Positions 25,099 through 34,230 are shown, counted from the first letter of the stretch. The stretch is 46,069 bases of DNA from Actinomycetes bacterium (GCA_021785255.1 JAJYGA010000032.1:1-46069); one strand, 5' to 3'. Numbers and translations: made by a program. The notes: generated by a model from the sequence alone, not told the origin.

Positions 25099-26471
25099 GC
25101 GGTTCCTATTACATCGCTCTTTCTGGATTGAATGCAGCCCAGAGCGGGCTTGATGTCGTTAGCCAAAACATCGCAAACGCTTCAACTCCTGGATATGTCA
25201 GAGAAAGACTTAATCTTTCCGCGTTAGTATCTCCAACAACAGGTGCTGGTGAGGGTGTAAAGATGCAATCGGTATCTTTGGTCTCCTCAGCTTTTCAGGC
25301 TAATTCACTAAATGCTACGTCTGCCCAGCAAGGATATGCCACTTCTGTTTCTCAAGTGTTGACTACGGCACAGAGTTACTTAAATGAACCGTCAAGTAGT
25401 GGAATCTCCGAACAGCTGGCTAACTTTTGGTCGGCTTTTGACGGAGTCGCTAACGCGCCCACGCAGTTAGCCCCACGACAACAGCTTATTGCTCAAGCTC
25501 AAAACTTGACTCAAACCTTCAATCAGCTATCTCAAAACTACGTTGATCTTTATAATTCGACCGTAGGAGCTATCGGAACAAACCTTAAAAGTGTTAACTC
25601 GACGCTGTCTCAAGTTGCGCAGTTGAATACCCAGATCGTATCAGTGGGACCAAGTGAGGCGAATACGCTGATAAACCAACGAAATCAGTTGATCTCGAAT
25701 CTAGCTTCGTCTATTGGAGTAACTGTACAGAATCAAGCTAATGGATCTGTGAATCTGTTGGTGGGAGGCGTTATGGTGGTGCAGGACGGGGTCAGTTCTA
25801 CCCTGTCGATCAACTCACCCACTGCGCCGCCAATGCCAGCACATTCATCAGTGTCCATTATGTCCTCCCAGGGCGGGGGGGCTGTGCCTCTTACCTCCGG
25901 CACGGTTGGGGGATTGTTGGCGACCGTTAACTCTTCTTTGCCAAGTTACTCTGCATCGTTAGACCAGGTAGCCTCTTCACTCGCGTCGACCGTCAACAAT
26001 CAACTCGCCGCGGGAAACTCATATCCAAATAATGGCACTACTCCTCAGAGCGGAATACCGTTATTTATCTTCGGTGGAAACGGTACTGCCAATGCTCTCA
26101 ATCTCACGGTAAATGGTGCTTTAGTATCAGACCCTTATTCCTTGGCTGCTGCGGGTAATCCGCCTCAAGGAAATAACGACGGGTCGAATGCCCAAACAAT
26201 GGCAGAGCTTTCTGCTTTATCGAATGGTCCTGACGCTCTTTATCGTTCCATGGTTGGAGGAGTTGGGCTTGACGTGTCCAATGCCAGTAGCTTGATGAGT
26301 TCCTCACAAGTAGCTTATCAAAGTTCATACCAGCAGCTTCAGAGTGTCTCTGGAGTGTCGACCAATCAACAACTTGTTGATATGCTCAACTACCAGCAAG
26401 GATACCAGGCTGCCGCGAAGGTTATCTCAACAATTTCCACCTCGGTCCAATCTCTAATGCAGGCGGTGTAA
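25095..26471 (+). CDS. flgK: Flagellar hook-associated protein 1
   Basis: The 458-residue protein opens with the FlgK signature (YYIALSGLNAAQSGLDVVSQNIANASTPGYVRE), the rod/hook-type N-terminal helix, and ends with the matching C-terminal helix (VSTNQQLVDMLNYQQGYQAAAKVISTISTSVQSLM). FlgK forms the first ring of the hook-filament junction outside the cell. The central region is Ser/Asn/Gly-rich and variable. It is secreted through the flagellar export gate. The flgL start is two bases after its stop. Confidence 0.95.
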   Translation: MSGSYYIALSGLNAAQSGLDVVSQNIANASTPGYVRERLNLSALVSPTTGAGEGVKMQSVSLVSSAFQANSLNATSAQQGYATSVSQVLTTAQSYLNEPSSSGISEQLANFWSAFDGVANAPTQLAPRQQLIAQAQNLTQTFNQLSQNYVDLYNSTVGAIGTNLKSVNSTLSQVAQLNTQIVSVGPSEANTLINQRNQLISNLASSIGVTVQNQANGSVNLLVGGVMVVQDGVSSTLSINSPTAPPMPAHSSVSIMSSQGGGAVPLTSGTVGGLLATVNSSLPSYSASLDQVASSLASTVNNQLAAGNSYPNNGTTPQSGIPLFIFGGNGTANALNLTVNGALVSDPYSLAAAGNPPQGNNDGSNAQTMAELSALSNGPDALYRSMVGGVGLDVSNASSLMSSSQVAYQSSYQQLQSVSGVSTNQQLVDMLNYQQGYQAAAKVISTISTSVQSLMQAV

Positions 26472-26473
26472 CT

Positions 26474-27361
26474 GTGTATACGCTTCCACTTACCCAGTCG
26501 GCAATATCGCTCATGTCCAGTACTAATTTGAACATGGACCAAAACCAACTTCAGGTACTACAGAATCAACTTACTGTCGGCCAAAACATAACTCAACCCT
26601 CTGACAATCCTGCCGGAGTGGTAGCTGTCATGAACGTGTCGGCGCAGCAAGTCCGCTTTAACCAATATCAAACAAACGCCCAAAGTGGACTTACGGTTGC
26701 ACAGATGGCCAACGGTACTTTAAACGATGCTGTGAGTGTATTGCAAAGTGCTCGAACGACGCTTTTGCAAGCGGGTAGTTCGGCCGTTACCCCTGCATCG
26801 GCTTCAGGACTCATTGCATCGTTGCAGGCAGATTCCAAGACTTTGTTGGGAATGGCCAATACTGCTTACATGGGGAACGCGATCTTCGCAGGAACCTCAG
26901 GATCTCAAACTGCTTATGACTCTTCGGGGAACTATCTTGGATTTGGACCGCCTCCGTCAACCACTGTGGCGCCTGGTTTTCAAGCTCCTACGGTAGTGGT
27001 GGCGCCATTTGGTCAAAGTGGATCTTCGACGAACATGTTCTCAGCTATTCAAAAAGCCATTACTGATCTACAAGCTGGTAACTATTCTGCTGTGTATCAG
27101 GGGGACCTTCAGAACTTTGATACGGCTTTTAATCAGGTAACTTCGGCAGCGGCCACTCAAGGAGAGTACGTTAAGGAGTTGCAGTTCATGCAAAATCAAG
27201 CTACTCAGTCTCTTCAAAATGTCCAGACTCAGTTCGGTAATTTGCAGAACATCAACTATCCACAGTTAACGACGCAGTATAGCCAACAGCTATCAAACTA
27301 TCAGATCGCCTTACAAGTGGTCTCCCAGGCAGTACAACCGACACTAGCAAAGTACATATAA
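26474..27361 (+). CDS. flgL: Flagellar hook-associated protein 3
   Basis: The 295-residue protein resembles flagellin in its first 140 residues (LTVGQNITQPSDNPAGVVAVMNV) and in its C-terminal helix, and joins FlgK to the filament. It has the canonical order after flgK. A GTG start is used. The protein is rich in Gln, Asn and Ser with no cysteine, as expected for an exported filament-type protein. Confidence 0.93.
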   Translation: MYTLPLTQSAISLMSSTNLNMDQNQLQVLQNQLTVGQNITQPSDNPAGVVAVMNVSAQQVRFNQYQTNAQSGLTVAQMANGTLNDAVSVLQSARTTLLQAGSSAVTPASASGLIASLQADSKTLLGMANTAYMGNAIFAGTSGSQTAYDSSGNYLGFGPPPSTTVAPGFQAPTVVVAPFGQSGSSTNMFSAIQKAITDLQAGNYSAVYQGDLQNFDTAFNQVTSAAATQGEYVKELQFMQNQATQSLQNVQTQFGNLQNINYPQLTTQYSQQLSNYQIALQVVSQAVQPTLAKYI

Positions 27362-27394
27362 GTAAAAGTGAGAAGTAGATATTTAGGAGGAAGT

Positions 27395-27877
27395 GTGGCT
27401 GATTTCACAGCTCAAAATGTAGCTACAATGCGTGAGGAAGTTAAATCAATGGGTGACATTGCTCCGCACGACTTGGTATTTTCCTTTCCAATCGGAGTAC
27501 CTGGCTACCCCGATGTTAGGAACTTTCAGCTTTTGCCTTTAGGCGTTGAGTTTGGACCTTACCTAGCGCTTAGGAACATGGGTTCCGACTATCCCGTCTT
27601 TGTAGTAGCGCAACCCTATTCCGTAGTCGAGGATTACGTCGTTGATATTGACGACCTTCACCAGGGCCTGTTGGGTCTTGAAAACGGCTCGACAAATGTA
27701 CTGGTATTGCTCATAGTGTCATTGGATCAAAAAAGTAATCTGCCTAAAGCAAATCTTGCGGCTCCGTTAGTCATTAACCTTGATAACATGTTAGGTTTTC
27801 AAGTTCCTCAGGGCAACCTAGAGTTTACGATGGACCATCAGCTTTCCGTTCCCTTTAGAGACATGTCGAGAAGTTAA
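27395..27877 (+). CDS. fliW: Flagellar assembly factor FliW
   Basis: FliW binds flagellin and CsrA in turn, so that flagellin translation is freed once flagellin is exported. The family pattern is clear: LVFSFPIGVPGYPDVRNFQLLPL, the strand pair FVVAQPY, VLLIVSLD, and NLAAPLVINLDNMLGFQV. I choose GTG27395 because AGGAGG (27385-27390) is four bases ahead; a GTG at 27368 would place that site inside the gene. csrA, its partner, lies convergent, the two stops 15 bases apart. Confidence 0.92.
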   Translation: MADFTAQNVATMREEVKSMGDIAPHDLVFSFPIGVPGYPDVRNFQLLPLGVEFGPYLALRNMGSDYPVFVVAQPYSVVEDYVVDIDDLHQGLLGLENGSTNVLVLLIVSLDQKSNLPKANLAAPLVINLDNMLGFQVPQGNLEFTMDHQLSVPFRDMSRS

Positions 27878-27892
27878 CGGCATGTTTTGTGC

Positions 27893-28117
27893 CTATGTCT
27901 CCGCTGTATCTTCTTCAACGTTTAGCTGACTGAGTTCCATAGCGGCCTCTTGATTTGCCTTTTCCAAGGCTTTAAAGACTTCTTGGCGATGGACATCCAC
28001 TTCTCTGGGGGCCTCTATTCCAATTCTTACCTGATCACGATGCACGTCTAAAATAGTTATTACTATATCTCTTCCGATTACGATTGACTGATTTGCTCGT
28101 CTGGTTAGAACTAACAC
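27893..28117 (-). CDS. csrA: Carbon storage regulator / translational regulator CsrA
   Basis: The 74-residue protein matches CsrA along its length (MLVLTRRANQSIVIG, VTILDVHRDQVRIGIEAP, EVDVHRQEVFKAL), with the RNA-contact Leu4-Arg6 at the N-terminus and Arg44-type residue in the RIGIEAP turn. CsrA binds GGA loops in mRNA leaders; with FliW it represses flagellin in species without small RNA sponges. The acidic tail is slightly longer than usual. It starts 210 bases from cheA, which reads the other way. Confidence 0.95.
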   Translation of the reverse strand: MLVLTRRANQSIVIGRDIVITILDVHRDQVRIGIEAPREVDVHRQEVFKALEKANQEAAMELSQLNVEEDTAET

Positions 28118-28192
28118 TGCGCCTCCTTGCGCCTGTTAAGGCACTATTTGCTACCTTAGTAGTCTCTAAAAAGATAATTCGCACACACATAG

Positions 28193-28206
28193 TGGTTACA
28201 TAACCA
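28193..28206. promoter_or_regulatory. Palindrome between csrA and cheA
   Basis: TGGTTACATAACCA is a perfect palindrome with a two-base centre, in the 210-base divergent gap. It lies about 75 bases before csrA and 120 bases before cheA. It may be an operator for either gene; no regulator is identified. Confidence 0.35.
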
Positions 28207-28259
28207 TTATGAGCTGTCAAAAGACAACTTTGTAAGACACATTGTACTAGGTATTGCTT

Positions 28260-28284
28260 TAGATAATTTCGAAATTGCCGACAC
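28260..28284 (+). promoter_or_regulatory. Possible sigma-28-type promoter of cheA
   Basis: GCCGACAC (28277-28284) matches six of eight bases of the flagellar sigma GCCGATAA box. TAGA lies 13 bases ahead in place of TAAA, one short of usual spacing. It lies about 40 bases before the cheA ATG. Confidence 0.3.
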
Positions 28285-28327
28285 AAAATATGTCTTTCAA
28301 CGACCGCCTAGTAAGAGAGCTGTAACT

Positions 28328-30613
28328 ATGTCAGAAACTGAGCATGAAAGAGTTGAACTTCCAGAAGAGGTTGTGGAGTTTCTCGTTGAATCGAACGAGA
28401 ACTTGGATCGTCTCGACCAAGATCTGGTCGCGCTTGAGACCGATCCCGCTAACAAAGAGCGGATCTCATCGATTTTTAGAACCATACACACCATAAAGGG
28501 CACCTGTGGATTCTTGGGTTTTACACGACTTGAGGCAGTAGCCCATGTCGGAGAGAATTTGTTGTCAAAGATTCGGGACGAAACCTATACCTTGGATGCT
28601 GAAAAGACCGATGTGCTGCTGGAGATGGTGGATGTGGTGCGAGGTTATCTGGCTAAGGTCTCGGCAACGGGAACCGAGGGAACCGAAGAACATGCGGACT
28701 TGATCTCAAAGTTGCAACATCTGGTCGACGGCAAGCCGCCGCCTAAGCCAAGGACAAAGCGATCTGTCAGGACGAAGTCGGTATCTTCTAATGCGTTTGT
28801 GTTTTCTGATGAACCTGAACCCACTAAGACGGAAAGTGTGGGCGTTGACACAGCAACGAAAGAGCCAGATAAGCTTTTGCCCGAGATTAAAGAGACACCT
28901 CCTGCCAGCGAGTCAAAGGTGCTTGCTGAAGTAAAAAACAACATCTCTGACTCATCGGTTAGGGTGGATGTCTCATTGCTTGACAACCTTATGGACCTAG
29001 TGGGCGAGCTGGTTCTTGCACGCAACCAAATACTCCAGTACACTTCAACCGATAGTTCATCGGCCTTGTCGAGCACCACTCAGAGGTTGAACTTAATCAC
29101 CTCTGAACTTCAAGAAAATGTCATGAAAACCAGAATGCAACCTATTGGCACGGTGTTGGCTAAGTTCCCAAGGGTGGTGCGTGATTTGGCCAACTCTTGT
29201 GGGAAAAAGGTCGATCTTGTGTTTGAAGGGAAGGAGACCGAGCTAGATCGTACAATTATAGAGGCGATAAAGGATCCTTTAACGCATCTTATCAGGAACT
29301 CGGTTGATCACGGAATCGAAACACCAGAACAAAGAAGGTTACTTGGAAAGAAAGAAAATGGTATCCTTAGGATCTCTGCATACCATGAGAGTGGCTATGT
29401 CAACATTGAGATAAGCGACGACGGATCCGGTATAGACCCTGAAAAGATCAAAGCGAAGGCGATTGAAAAAGGTATTGTCTCATCTGATCTAGCGATGAAA
29501 CTATCAGACCGAGAAACCACGGCATTAATATTTGCTCCAGGATTTTCCACAGCTGAAAAAATTACCAATGTATCTGGTCGTGGAGTCGGAATGGATGTCG
29601 TAAAGACAAACATCGAAAAGATAGGTGGAAGTATTGATGTGGTGTCAACTCCGAACCAAGGAACGACGTTCAAGATCAAAATTCCACTCACATTAGCTAT
29701 TGTTCCTGCTCTTATAGTTAGTTGTACGGGCGAGCGTTATGCCATAGCCCAGACCTCGTTAGTGGAACTGCTCAAGTTAGATGAAGAACAAATCAAAAAG
29801 GCCGTTGCCGTAATTGATGGTAGGGCGGTACTGCGTCTACGAGGAAAACTGGTTCCTCTCGTAGACCTTGGCAGCCTTTTGCGACTGAACCCTTCAAAAG
29901 ACATACAGCTGCTCGATTCTATAAATGTCGTCGTAGTGCAAGGCGAGCATGGTCCTTTCGGCATATCAGTGGATGGAGTTGTGGATACTCAGGAGATAGT
30001 AGTAAAACCACTTGGAAAGCAAGTAAAAGACGTTGGTGTATTTTCTGGAGCCACCATAATGGGAGATGGGCGCGTCGCTCTTATCTTGGACGTAGGGGGT
30101 GTTGCAAGCGCTGGTGCCTTAGATGGAAGTAACTCTCGTAACGTGGGCTCAAAAGAAGGTGTACCTGAAGAGGGAAGCGAGCATGAGTCCAAGACGCTGC
30201 TTGTGGTCAGAGCGGGAGATAACTCCAGGCTCGCCATATCGCTTGAAAGTATAGATCGCCTGGAAGAGTTTGACGTGGGCGATGTCGAATGGGCTGGTGC
30301 CGCACCTGTCGTTCAGTATCGAGATGCGATCATGCCCCTCCTGTGGCTCTCGTCTGCGCTAGGTTCCGTTTCGTCTTCGAACGAAGAACAGTCGCTTTAT
30401 CAGGTAGTTGTTCATAGTGTCGGGTCAAGAAGTGTAGGAGTGGTGGTTGACGATATTTTGGATATTACCGAGGTCTCAGTGAAGATAGATCCGTACTCGG
30501 CTCGCCTTGGTGTACTTGGATCGGCAGTTATTGCACAAAAAGTCACCGAGATAGTTGATCTGTCGGTCATTGTTGAAAGCTTCTTGTCGTCTTATGAAGG
30601 GATTGGAGTATGA
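28328..30613 (+). CDS. cheA: Chemotaxis histidine kinase CheA
   Basis: The 761-residue kinase starts with an HPt domain holding His54 (FRTIHTIKGTCGFLGF). A Pro/Lys-rich linker follows with no clear P2 domain, then the P3 dimerisation helices (LLDNLMDLVGELVLARNQIL), an ATPase domain (RNSVDHGIETPEQR, DDGSGIDPEKI, GRGVGMDVVKTNI) and a CheW-like domain (LIVSCTGERYAIAQTSLVEL). A second CheW-like domain fills residues 610-755, an addition seen in some CheA proteins. It phosphorylates CheY and CheB. cheW overlaps its end by ATGA. No chemoreceptor gene is in the window. Confidence 0.95.
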   Translation: MSETEHERVELPEEVVEFLVESNENLDRLDQDLVALETDPANKERISSIFRTIHTIKGTCGFLGFTRLEAVAHVGENLLSKIRDETYTLDAEKTDVLLEMVDVVRGYLAKVSATGTEGTEEHADLISKLQHLVDGKPPPKPRTKRSVRTKSVSSNAFVFSDEPEPTKTESVGVDTATKEPDKLLPEIKETPPASESKVLAEVKNNISDSSVRVDVSLLDNLMDLVGELVLARNQILQYTSTDSSSALSSTTQRLNLITSELQENVMKTRMQPIGTVLAKFPRVVRDLANSCGKKVDLVFEGKETELDRTIIEAIKDPLTHLIRNSVDHGIETPEQRRLLGKKENGILRISAYHESGYVNIEISDDGSGIDPEKIKAKAIEKGIVSSDLAMKLSDRETTALIFAPGFSTAEKITNVSGRGVGMDVVKTNIEKIGGSIDVVSTPNQGTTFKIKIPLTLAIVPALIVSCTGERYAIAQTSLVELLKLDEEQIKKAVAVIDGRAVLRLRGKLVPLVDLGSLLRLNPSKDIQLLDSINVVVVQGEHGPFGISVDGVVDTQEIVVKPLGKQVKDVGVFSGATIMGDGRVALILDVGGVASAGALDGSNSRNVGSKEGVPEEGSEHESKTLLVVRAGDNSRLAISLESIDRLEEFDVGDVEWAGAAPVVQYRDAIMPLLWLSSALGSVSSSNEEQSLYQVVVHSVGSRSVGVVVDDILDITEVSVKIDPYSARLGVLGSAVIAQKVTEIVDLSVIVESFLSSYEGIGV

Positions 30614-31059
30614 AGAGCGCTACCACAGGGGATGCCCTACAGTTCTGCAGTTTCTACTTGGGGGACCTATTCTTGGGAATCTCGGTGAGTGCAGTTCAAG
30701 AAGTGATCCGTACTCAAGTTATGACGCCGGTGCCACTTGCAGACCCATGCGTTAGTGGACTGGTCAATTTGAGAGGACAAATTGTTACGGCACTTAATTT
30801 ACGTCGCCAATTCGGGTTAGATCCTTCCTACCCGAAACCTCCGATGAATATCGTCATCTCTTACTCCGACGGCGCTATATCGCTTCTGGTGGATGAGATA
30901 GGTGATGTTATAACTGTAAATCCCGATACGTTTGAAGCAGTGCCTGAAACGCTGGAATCTTCTTACAAGGCCCTTTTGGAGGGAGTTTTCAAGTTAGACG
31001 GTACCTTATTACTGCTTCTTAACTTGGAGACGGCGACACAGATAGGTGCTTTCGCCTAA
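30610..31059 (+). CDS. cheW: Chemotaxis coupling protein CheW
   Basis: The 149-residue protein is a single CheW domain: FYLGDLFLGISVSAVQEVIR, PLADPCVSGLVNLRGQIVTALNLR with the central Asn-Leu-Arg-Gly, and a last strand LLLLNLETA. It bridges receptors and CheA at the membrane. It overlaps cheA by four bases. The gap to cheB (122 bases) may hold a further small gene. Confidence 0.93.
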   Translation: MKSATTGDALQFCSFYLGDLFLGISVSAVQEVIRTQVMTPVPLADPCVSGLVNLRGQIVTALNLRRQFGLDPSYPKPPMNIVISYSDGAISLLVDEIGDVITVNPDTFEAVPETLESSYKALLEGVFKLDGTLLLLLNLETATQIGAFA

Positions 31060-31063
31060 GGCG

Positions 31064-31216
31064 TTGGTCAATGCTGAGATTGGGATTGAAGTTACGTTTG
31101 GGGGTAAGTATCATTTGTCGCTTTTGAACGAGTCGATAGGTATAGATTCTGTTCCTACGACTTCTTCTATGCAACTAGGTTATGGAGGACAAGTTGGAAT
31201 CGAAGCCCTTGGTTAG
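31064..31216 (+). CDS. Possible 50-residue protein between cheW and cheB
   Basis: A TTG at 31064 opens a frame of 50 residues that fills the cheW-cheB gap and ends 35 bases inside the cheB frame. The translation is unremarkable but protein-like (AEIGIEVTFGGKYHLSLLNE, then a Ser/Thr/Gly-rich tail). The ribosome site is at best AAGG overlapping the cheW stop. No family is recognised. The stretch may equally be non-coding. Confidence 0.22.
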   Translation: MVNAEIGIEVTFGGKYHLSLLNESIGIDSVPTTSSMQLGYGGQVGIEALG

Positions 31217-32447
31217 GGTGCTCATCGTCGATGATTCAAAGGCCGTGAGATCCATGGTGAATAGATGGCTCTCACATGAGCCATCTATAAGAGTGGTCAG
31301 TGAGGCTGAAGATGGCTATCAAGCACTTACGGCATCCAAGGTATATGATCCAGACGTTGTCGTTCTTGATGTGGAGATGCCAGGTATCTCTGGCATAGAG
31401 GCGTTGAAAAAGATACGTGCCTATGACCCGGATAAAATCGTCATTATGTTCTCCGCGACGACGCACAAAGGCGCAGCGGCGACTATCGAGGCTTTATCAA
31501 TGGGTGCGGCTGACTATGTTACAAAACCAACTTCTGATAAAGGCGTGGAGCTGACGCGCCTAGATCTTGTGTCTAAGATTTTGGCACTTGGGACACAGAG
31601 GAGACGTTCCAGAGTGGTTAATCCTGCCAACCGATTCGGAGCTCCTCCAACTTTGAAAGAAAAGTTGCTTGATAAGGAGGGATTTTCTAAGACGCCCGTT
31701 GATGCTTCGAAGCGAAGCAAAGTCTATCGCAGAGATCATGGGCAAAAAGAAACTGATACCAATGCAACTAACAAGGTTTCAACGTCTTTGAACGGTGCTA
31801 CAAGTGCCGCGAAAATTTCGAGTTTACCGAAGTCGAAATCGGAGGCCGTTGTAATAGCATCGTCGACTGGAGGTCCTGCGGCACTATCGGAGGTTATACC
31901 CAAGTTACCTTTGGATTTAAAAGTGCCCATTTTAATTGTGCAACATATGCCTCCATTGTTCGCGGAGATGTTGGCAGAGCGCCTCGACGGAAGATGTCCT
32001 TTAGAGGTGAAAATAGCAGAGGAGAATGATAGAGTACGACCCGGCGTTGTGTACATAGCTCCTGGTGGCAGGCATTTGGAAGTAGAGCGTAAAGGTGTGC
32101 ATGAAGTAGTTTGTCATCTAAGCGATAACCCGCCGGAGCAGTCTTGCAGACCTTCGGCAAACGTGCTTTTTCGATCGGCGGCATCAGTTTGGCGCAAACA
32201 ATTGCTTGGCGTCGTGCTGACTGGAATGGGAGCCGATGGCTGCGAGGGATCTCGGTTGATCGTCGAAGGTGGCGGAACGGTTATCATCCAAGATGAAGCG
32301 ACTTCGGTTATTTGGGGCATGCCTGGTGCGGTAGCGAAGGCGGGATATGCCAGTGCACAGTTCCCTCTTGATCAGATAGCAAAAGAGATCTATCTTAACA
32401 CGAAAATCTCCGACCGCCTTGTCGAAGCTCGCTTGGGGAATAAATGA
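31182..32447 (+). CDS. cheB: Chemotaxis response regulator / methylesterase CheB
   Basis: The 421-residue protein has a receiver domain (Asp63 in VVVLDVEMPG, Lys in VTKPTS), a long charged linker (about 140-220) and a methylesterase domain. The catalytic triad is visible: Ser228 (IASSTGGPAALS), His255 (VQHMPPLFA) and the Asp of LTGMGADGCEG. It removes methyl groups from chemoreceptors and is the counterpart of CheR downstream. TTG31194 may be the true start because GGAGG (31184-31188) lies five bases before it, whereas ATG31182 has no ribosome site. No cheD is nearby. Confidence 0.94.
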   Translation: MEDKLESKPLVRVLIVDDSKAVRSMVNRWLSHEPSIRVVSEAEDGYQALTASKVYDPDVVVLDVEMPGISGIEALKKIRAYDPDKIVIMFSATTHKGAAATIEALSMGAADYVTKPTSDKGVELTRLDLVSKILALGTQRRRSRVVNPANRFGAPPTLKEKLLDKEGFSKTPVDASKRSKVYRRDHGQKETDTNATNKVSTSLNGATSAAKISSLPKSKSEAVVIASSTGGPAALSEVIPKLPLDLKVPILIVQHMPPLFAEMLAERLDGRCPLEVKIAEENDRVRPGVVYIAPGGRHLEVERKGVHEVVCHLSDNPPEQSCRPSANVLFRSAASVWRKQLLGVVLTGMGADGCEGSRLIVEGGGTVIIQDEATSVIWGMPGAVAKAGYASAQFPLDQIAKEIYLNTKISDRLVEARLGNK

Positions 32448-32468
32448 TAGTAGAGGTCTTGGGGTGTC

Positions 32469-33293
32469 ATGACACTTAGTCAGGCAGATTTTGAGTACCT
32501 GGCAAGATTCGTACTGGAAAAGAGTTCGATCTCTCTAGGGAATGACAAGATGTACTTACTCGAGAGTCGCTTGGCACCGCTTTGTAGACAGTACGGAATA
32601 GATAACTTAAGCGAAATAGTGGCGTCGATTCGGCAAAATCCAAAAAGCAAGCTGTCGAACTCGGTAGTGGACGCTGTTACGACAAATGAGACCTATTTTT
32701 TTCGCGATGTGAAACCTTTTGATGAGCTGGGAAAGGAGATTCTTCCTCGGATAGTCGCAAGGAAAGGTCCCAACTCGTCTTTGAACGTCTGGAGCGCTGC
32801 TTGCTCTTCTGGCCAAGAGATCTACTCAGTAGCCATGATTCTTGAAGACAGTTTCCCTCATCTCAAAAATTGGAGCGTGAAACTATACGCCTCAGATATC
32901 TCCAGTGCGATGATTGAGCGGACCAAAGCAGGGGTATTTAACCAGTTCGAGGTTAGCCGCGGCCTTCCGGCGTCATTATTAATTAAGCACTTCAATCGCA
33001 AGGGTGAGTCTTTTTATGTAAAAGAATACTTAAAAAGCCGTCTCCAAGTATTCCCGTTGAACCTTGCGTCTCCGTGGCCGCCTCTCCCAAGTTTTGACAT
33101 TATTTTTCTCCGCAACGTGCTCATCTACTTCGATCCCTCGACAAAACAGGGGATACTTCAGAGAGTTGAGAGAGTGTTAGACAAAGAAGGTGCTTTGTTC
33201 TTGGGGGGAAGTGAGTCAACCCTGGGTCTAAAGACCTGCCTGGTGAGAGAATCGGGCAGGTACTGCCCCTGGTATAGAACTTTGAACTCCTGA
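32469..33293 (+). CDS. cheR: Chemoreceptor methyltransferase CheR
   Basis: The 274-residue protein has the small N-terminal helical domain and then the SAM-binding domain. Landmarks are VTTNETYFFRD, the cofactor loop VWSAACSSGQEIYSVAMIL, LYASDISSAMIERTKAGVFNQFEV, and FDIIFLRNVLIYFDPSTKQ. It methylates glutamates of chemoreceptors. It lies 21 bases after cheB. The C-terminus is short and lacks TPR repeats. Confidence 0.95.
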   Translation: MTLSQADFEYLARFVLEKSSISLGNDKMYLLESRLAPLCRQYGIDNLSEIVASIRQNPKSKLSNSVVDAVTTNETYFFRDVKPFDELGKEILPRIVARKGPNSSLNVWSAACSSGQEIYSVAMILEDSFPHLKNWSVKLYASDISSAMIERTKAGVFNQFEVSRGLPASLLIKHFNRKGESFYVKEYLKSRLQVFPLNLASPWPPLPSFDIIFLRNVLIYFDPSTKQGILQRVERVLDKEGALFLGGSESTLGLKTCLVRESGRYCPWYRTLNS

Positions 33294-33375
33294 GAGAGCA
33301 GCTTCGTGTTGGTAAAGGACGACACGTTTTGTGCCGAAATCTAACTAGGCGTTTTCCCTTAGGAAGAGGAGCACA

Positions 33376-33744
33376 ATGGAGATTTTGATCACGGACGATT
33401 CAAAAGCTATGCGCATGATTGTAATGCGCCACCTACGACAAGCAGGTTTTGAAGATGCTGACTTTTACGAAGCTGGCAACGGAATTGAAGGGTTGGAGGT
33501 TGTGGAAGACCACGACTTAGACTTGATCTTGTCAGATTGGAACATGCCGGAGATGGATGGTTATGAGTTTCTGATCCAGCTTCGTTCAAGAGGGCTTGAG
33601 GTTCCCTTTGGCTTTGTGACCTCTGAAAATACTCCAGATATGCTGTCCAAAGCTAGGAACGCTGGGGCGATGTTTCTCATAGGTAAGCCATTTACTGTTG
33701 ACATATTCCGAGAGACGCTGAGAGCGGCTGGAGTGGCAGGATGA
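33376..33744 (+). CDS. cheY: CheY-type chemotaxis response regulator
   Basis: The 122-residue single receiver has the acidic pair (ITDDSKAMR), phospho-acceptor Asp54 (LILSDWNMPEMDGYEFL), Thr82 and Lys104 (LIGKPF). The DWNMP sequence is characteristic of CheY, which binds the flagellar switch. AGGAG lies six bases before the ATG. It overlaps the CheX-like gene by ATGA, matching a kinase target and its phosphatase made together. Confidence 0.93.
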   Translation: MEILITDDSKAMRMIVMRHLRQAGFEDADFYEAGNGIEGLEVVEDHDLDLILSDWNMPEMDGYEFLIQLRSRGLEVPFGFVTSENTPDMLSKARNAGAMFLIGKPFTVDIFRETLRAAGVAG

Positions 33745-34217
33745 GTGATGCCGAGGAGCTTGAGAGATGGTGTGATGTTCTGGCAGAGGCTTTCTCAGAA
33801 CTTGCGGAGTCGGCCCTTTTCGTTGAAGACGTTGACTTTACTCGCATGGGATGGTTCAACTCTAAAGACGTACCTGGATCATATATACCTTTGGTCGGCG
33901 ATAGTGGAACCTATACCTTTGGAATACAGGGGTCATGGAAGGACTTTTCAAAACTTTCGCGCCGATTCCTTTTTCTAGGAGAAGAAGAGGAGATCTCCAA
34001 CGAAGAGGTAGTGGACGCTGTAAATGAGTTATGTAACATCATGGTGGGAGGCGTAAAGAGACGAATGGTGACGTACGATCCTTCTTTAAAGCTCGGCCTT
34101 CCGAGCTTTTTTACAGGATCGATCCATGTCACAAGTGATCAGGAAGCTAGAGAAACGATAGCTGATATGGAAACTGAGCGGTTTCACTTAGTTGCTGTGA
34201 AGCGGAGAGCTGAATAG
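33741..34217 (+). CDS. CheX/CheC-like CheY-P phosphatase
   Basis: The 158-residue protein shows the CheC/CheX active-site pattern Asp-x3-Glu-x2-Asn in VDAVNELCNIMVGGVKRR, with a proline (GLPSF) 22 residues after the Asn, close to the usual spacing. Members remove phosphate from CheY-P, which fits the overlap with cheY. The first 90 residues are more divergent. The family name CheX is used loosely; a CheC relation is equally possible. Confidence 0.7.
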   Translation: MSDAEELERWCDVLAEAFSELAESALFVEDVDFTRMGWFNSKDVPGSYIPLVGDSGTYTFGIQGSWKDFSKLSRRFLFLGEEEEISNEEVVDAVNELCNIMVGGVKRRMVTYDPSLKLGLPSFFTGSIHVTSDQEARETIADMETERFHLVAVKRRAE

Positions 34218-34230
34218 GGAGGTATCTAGA

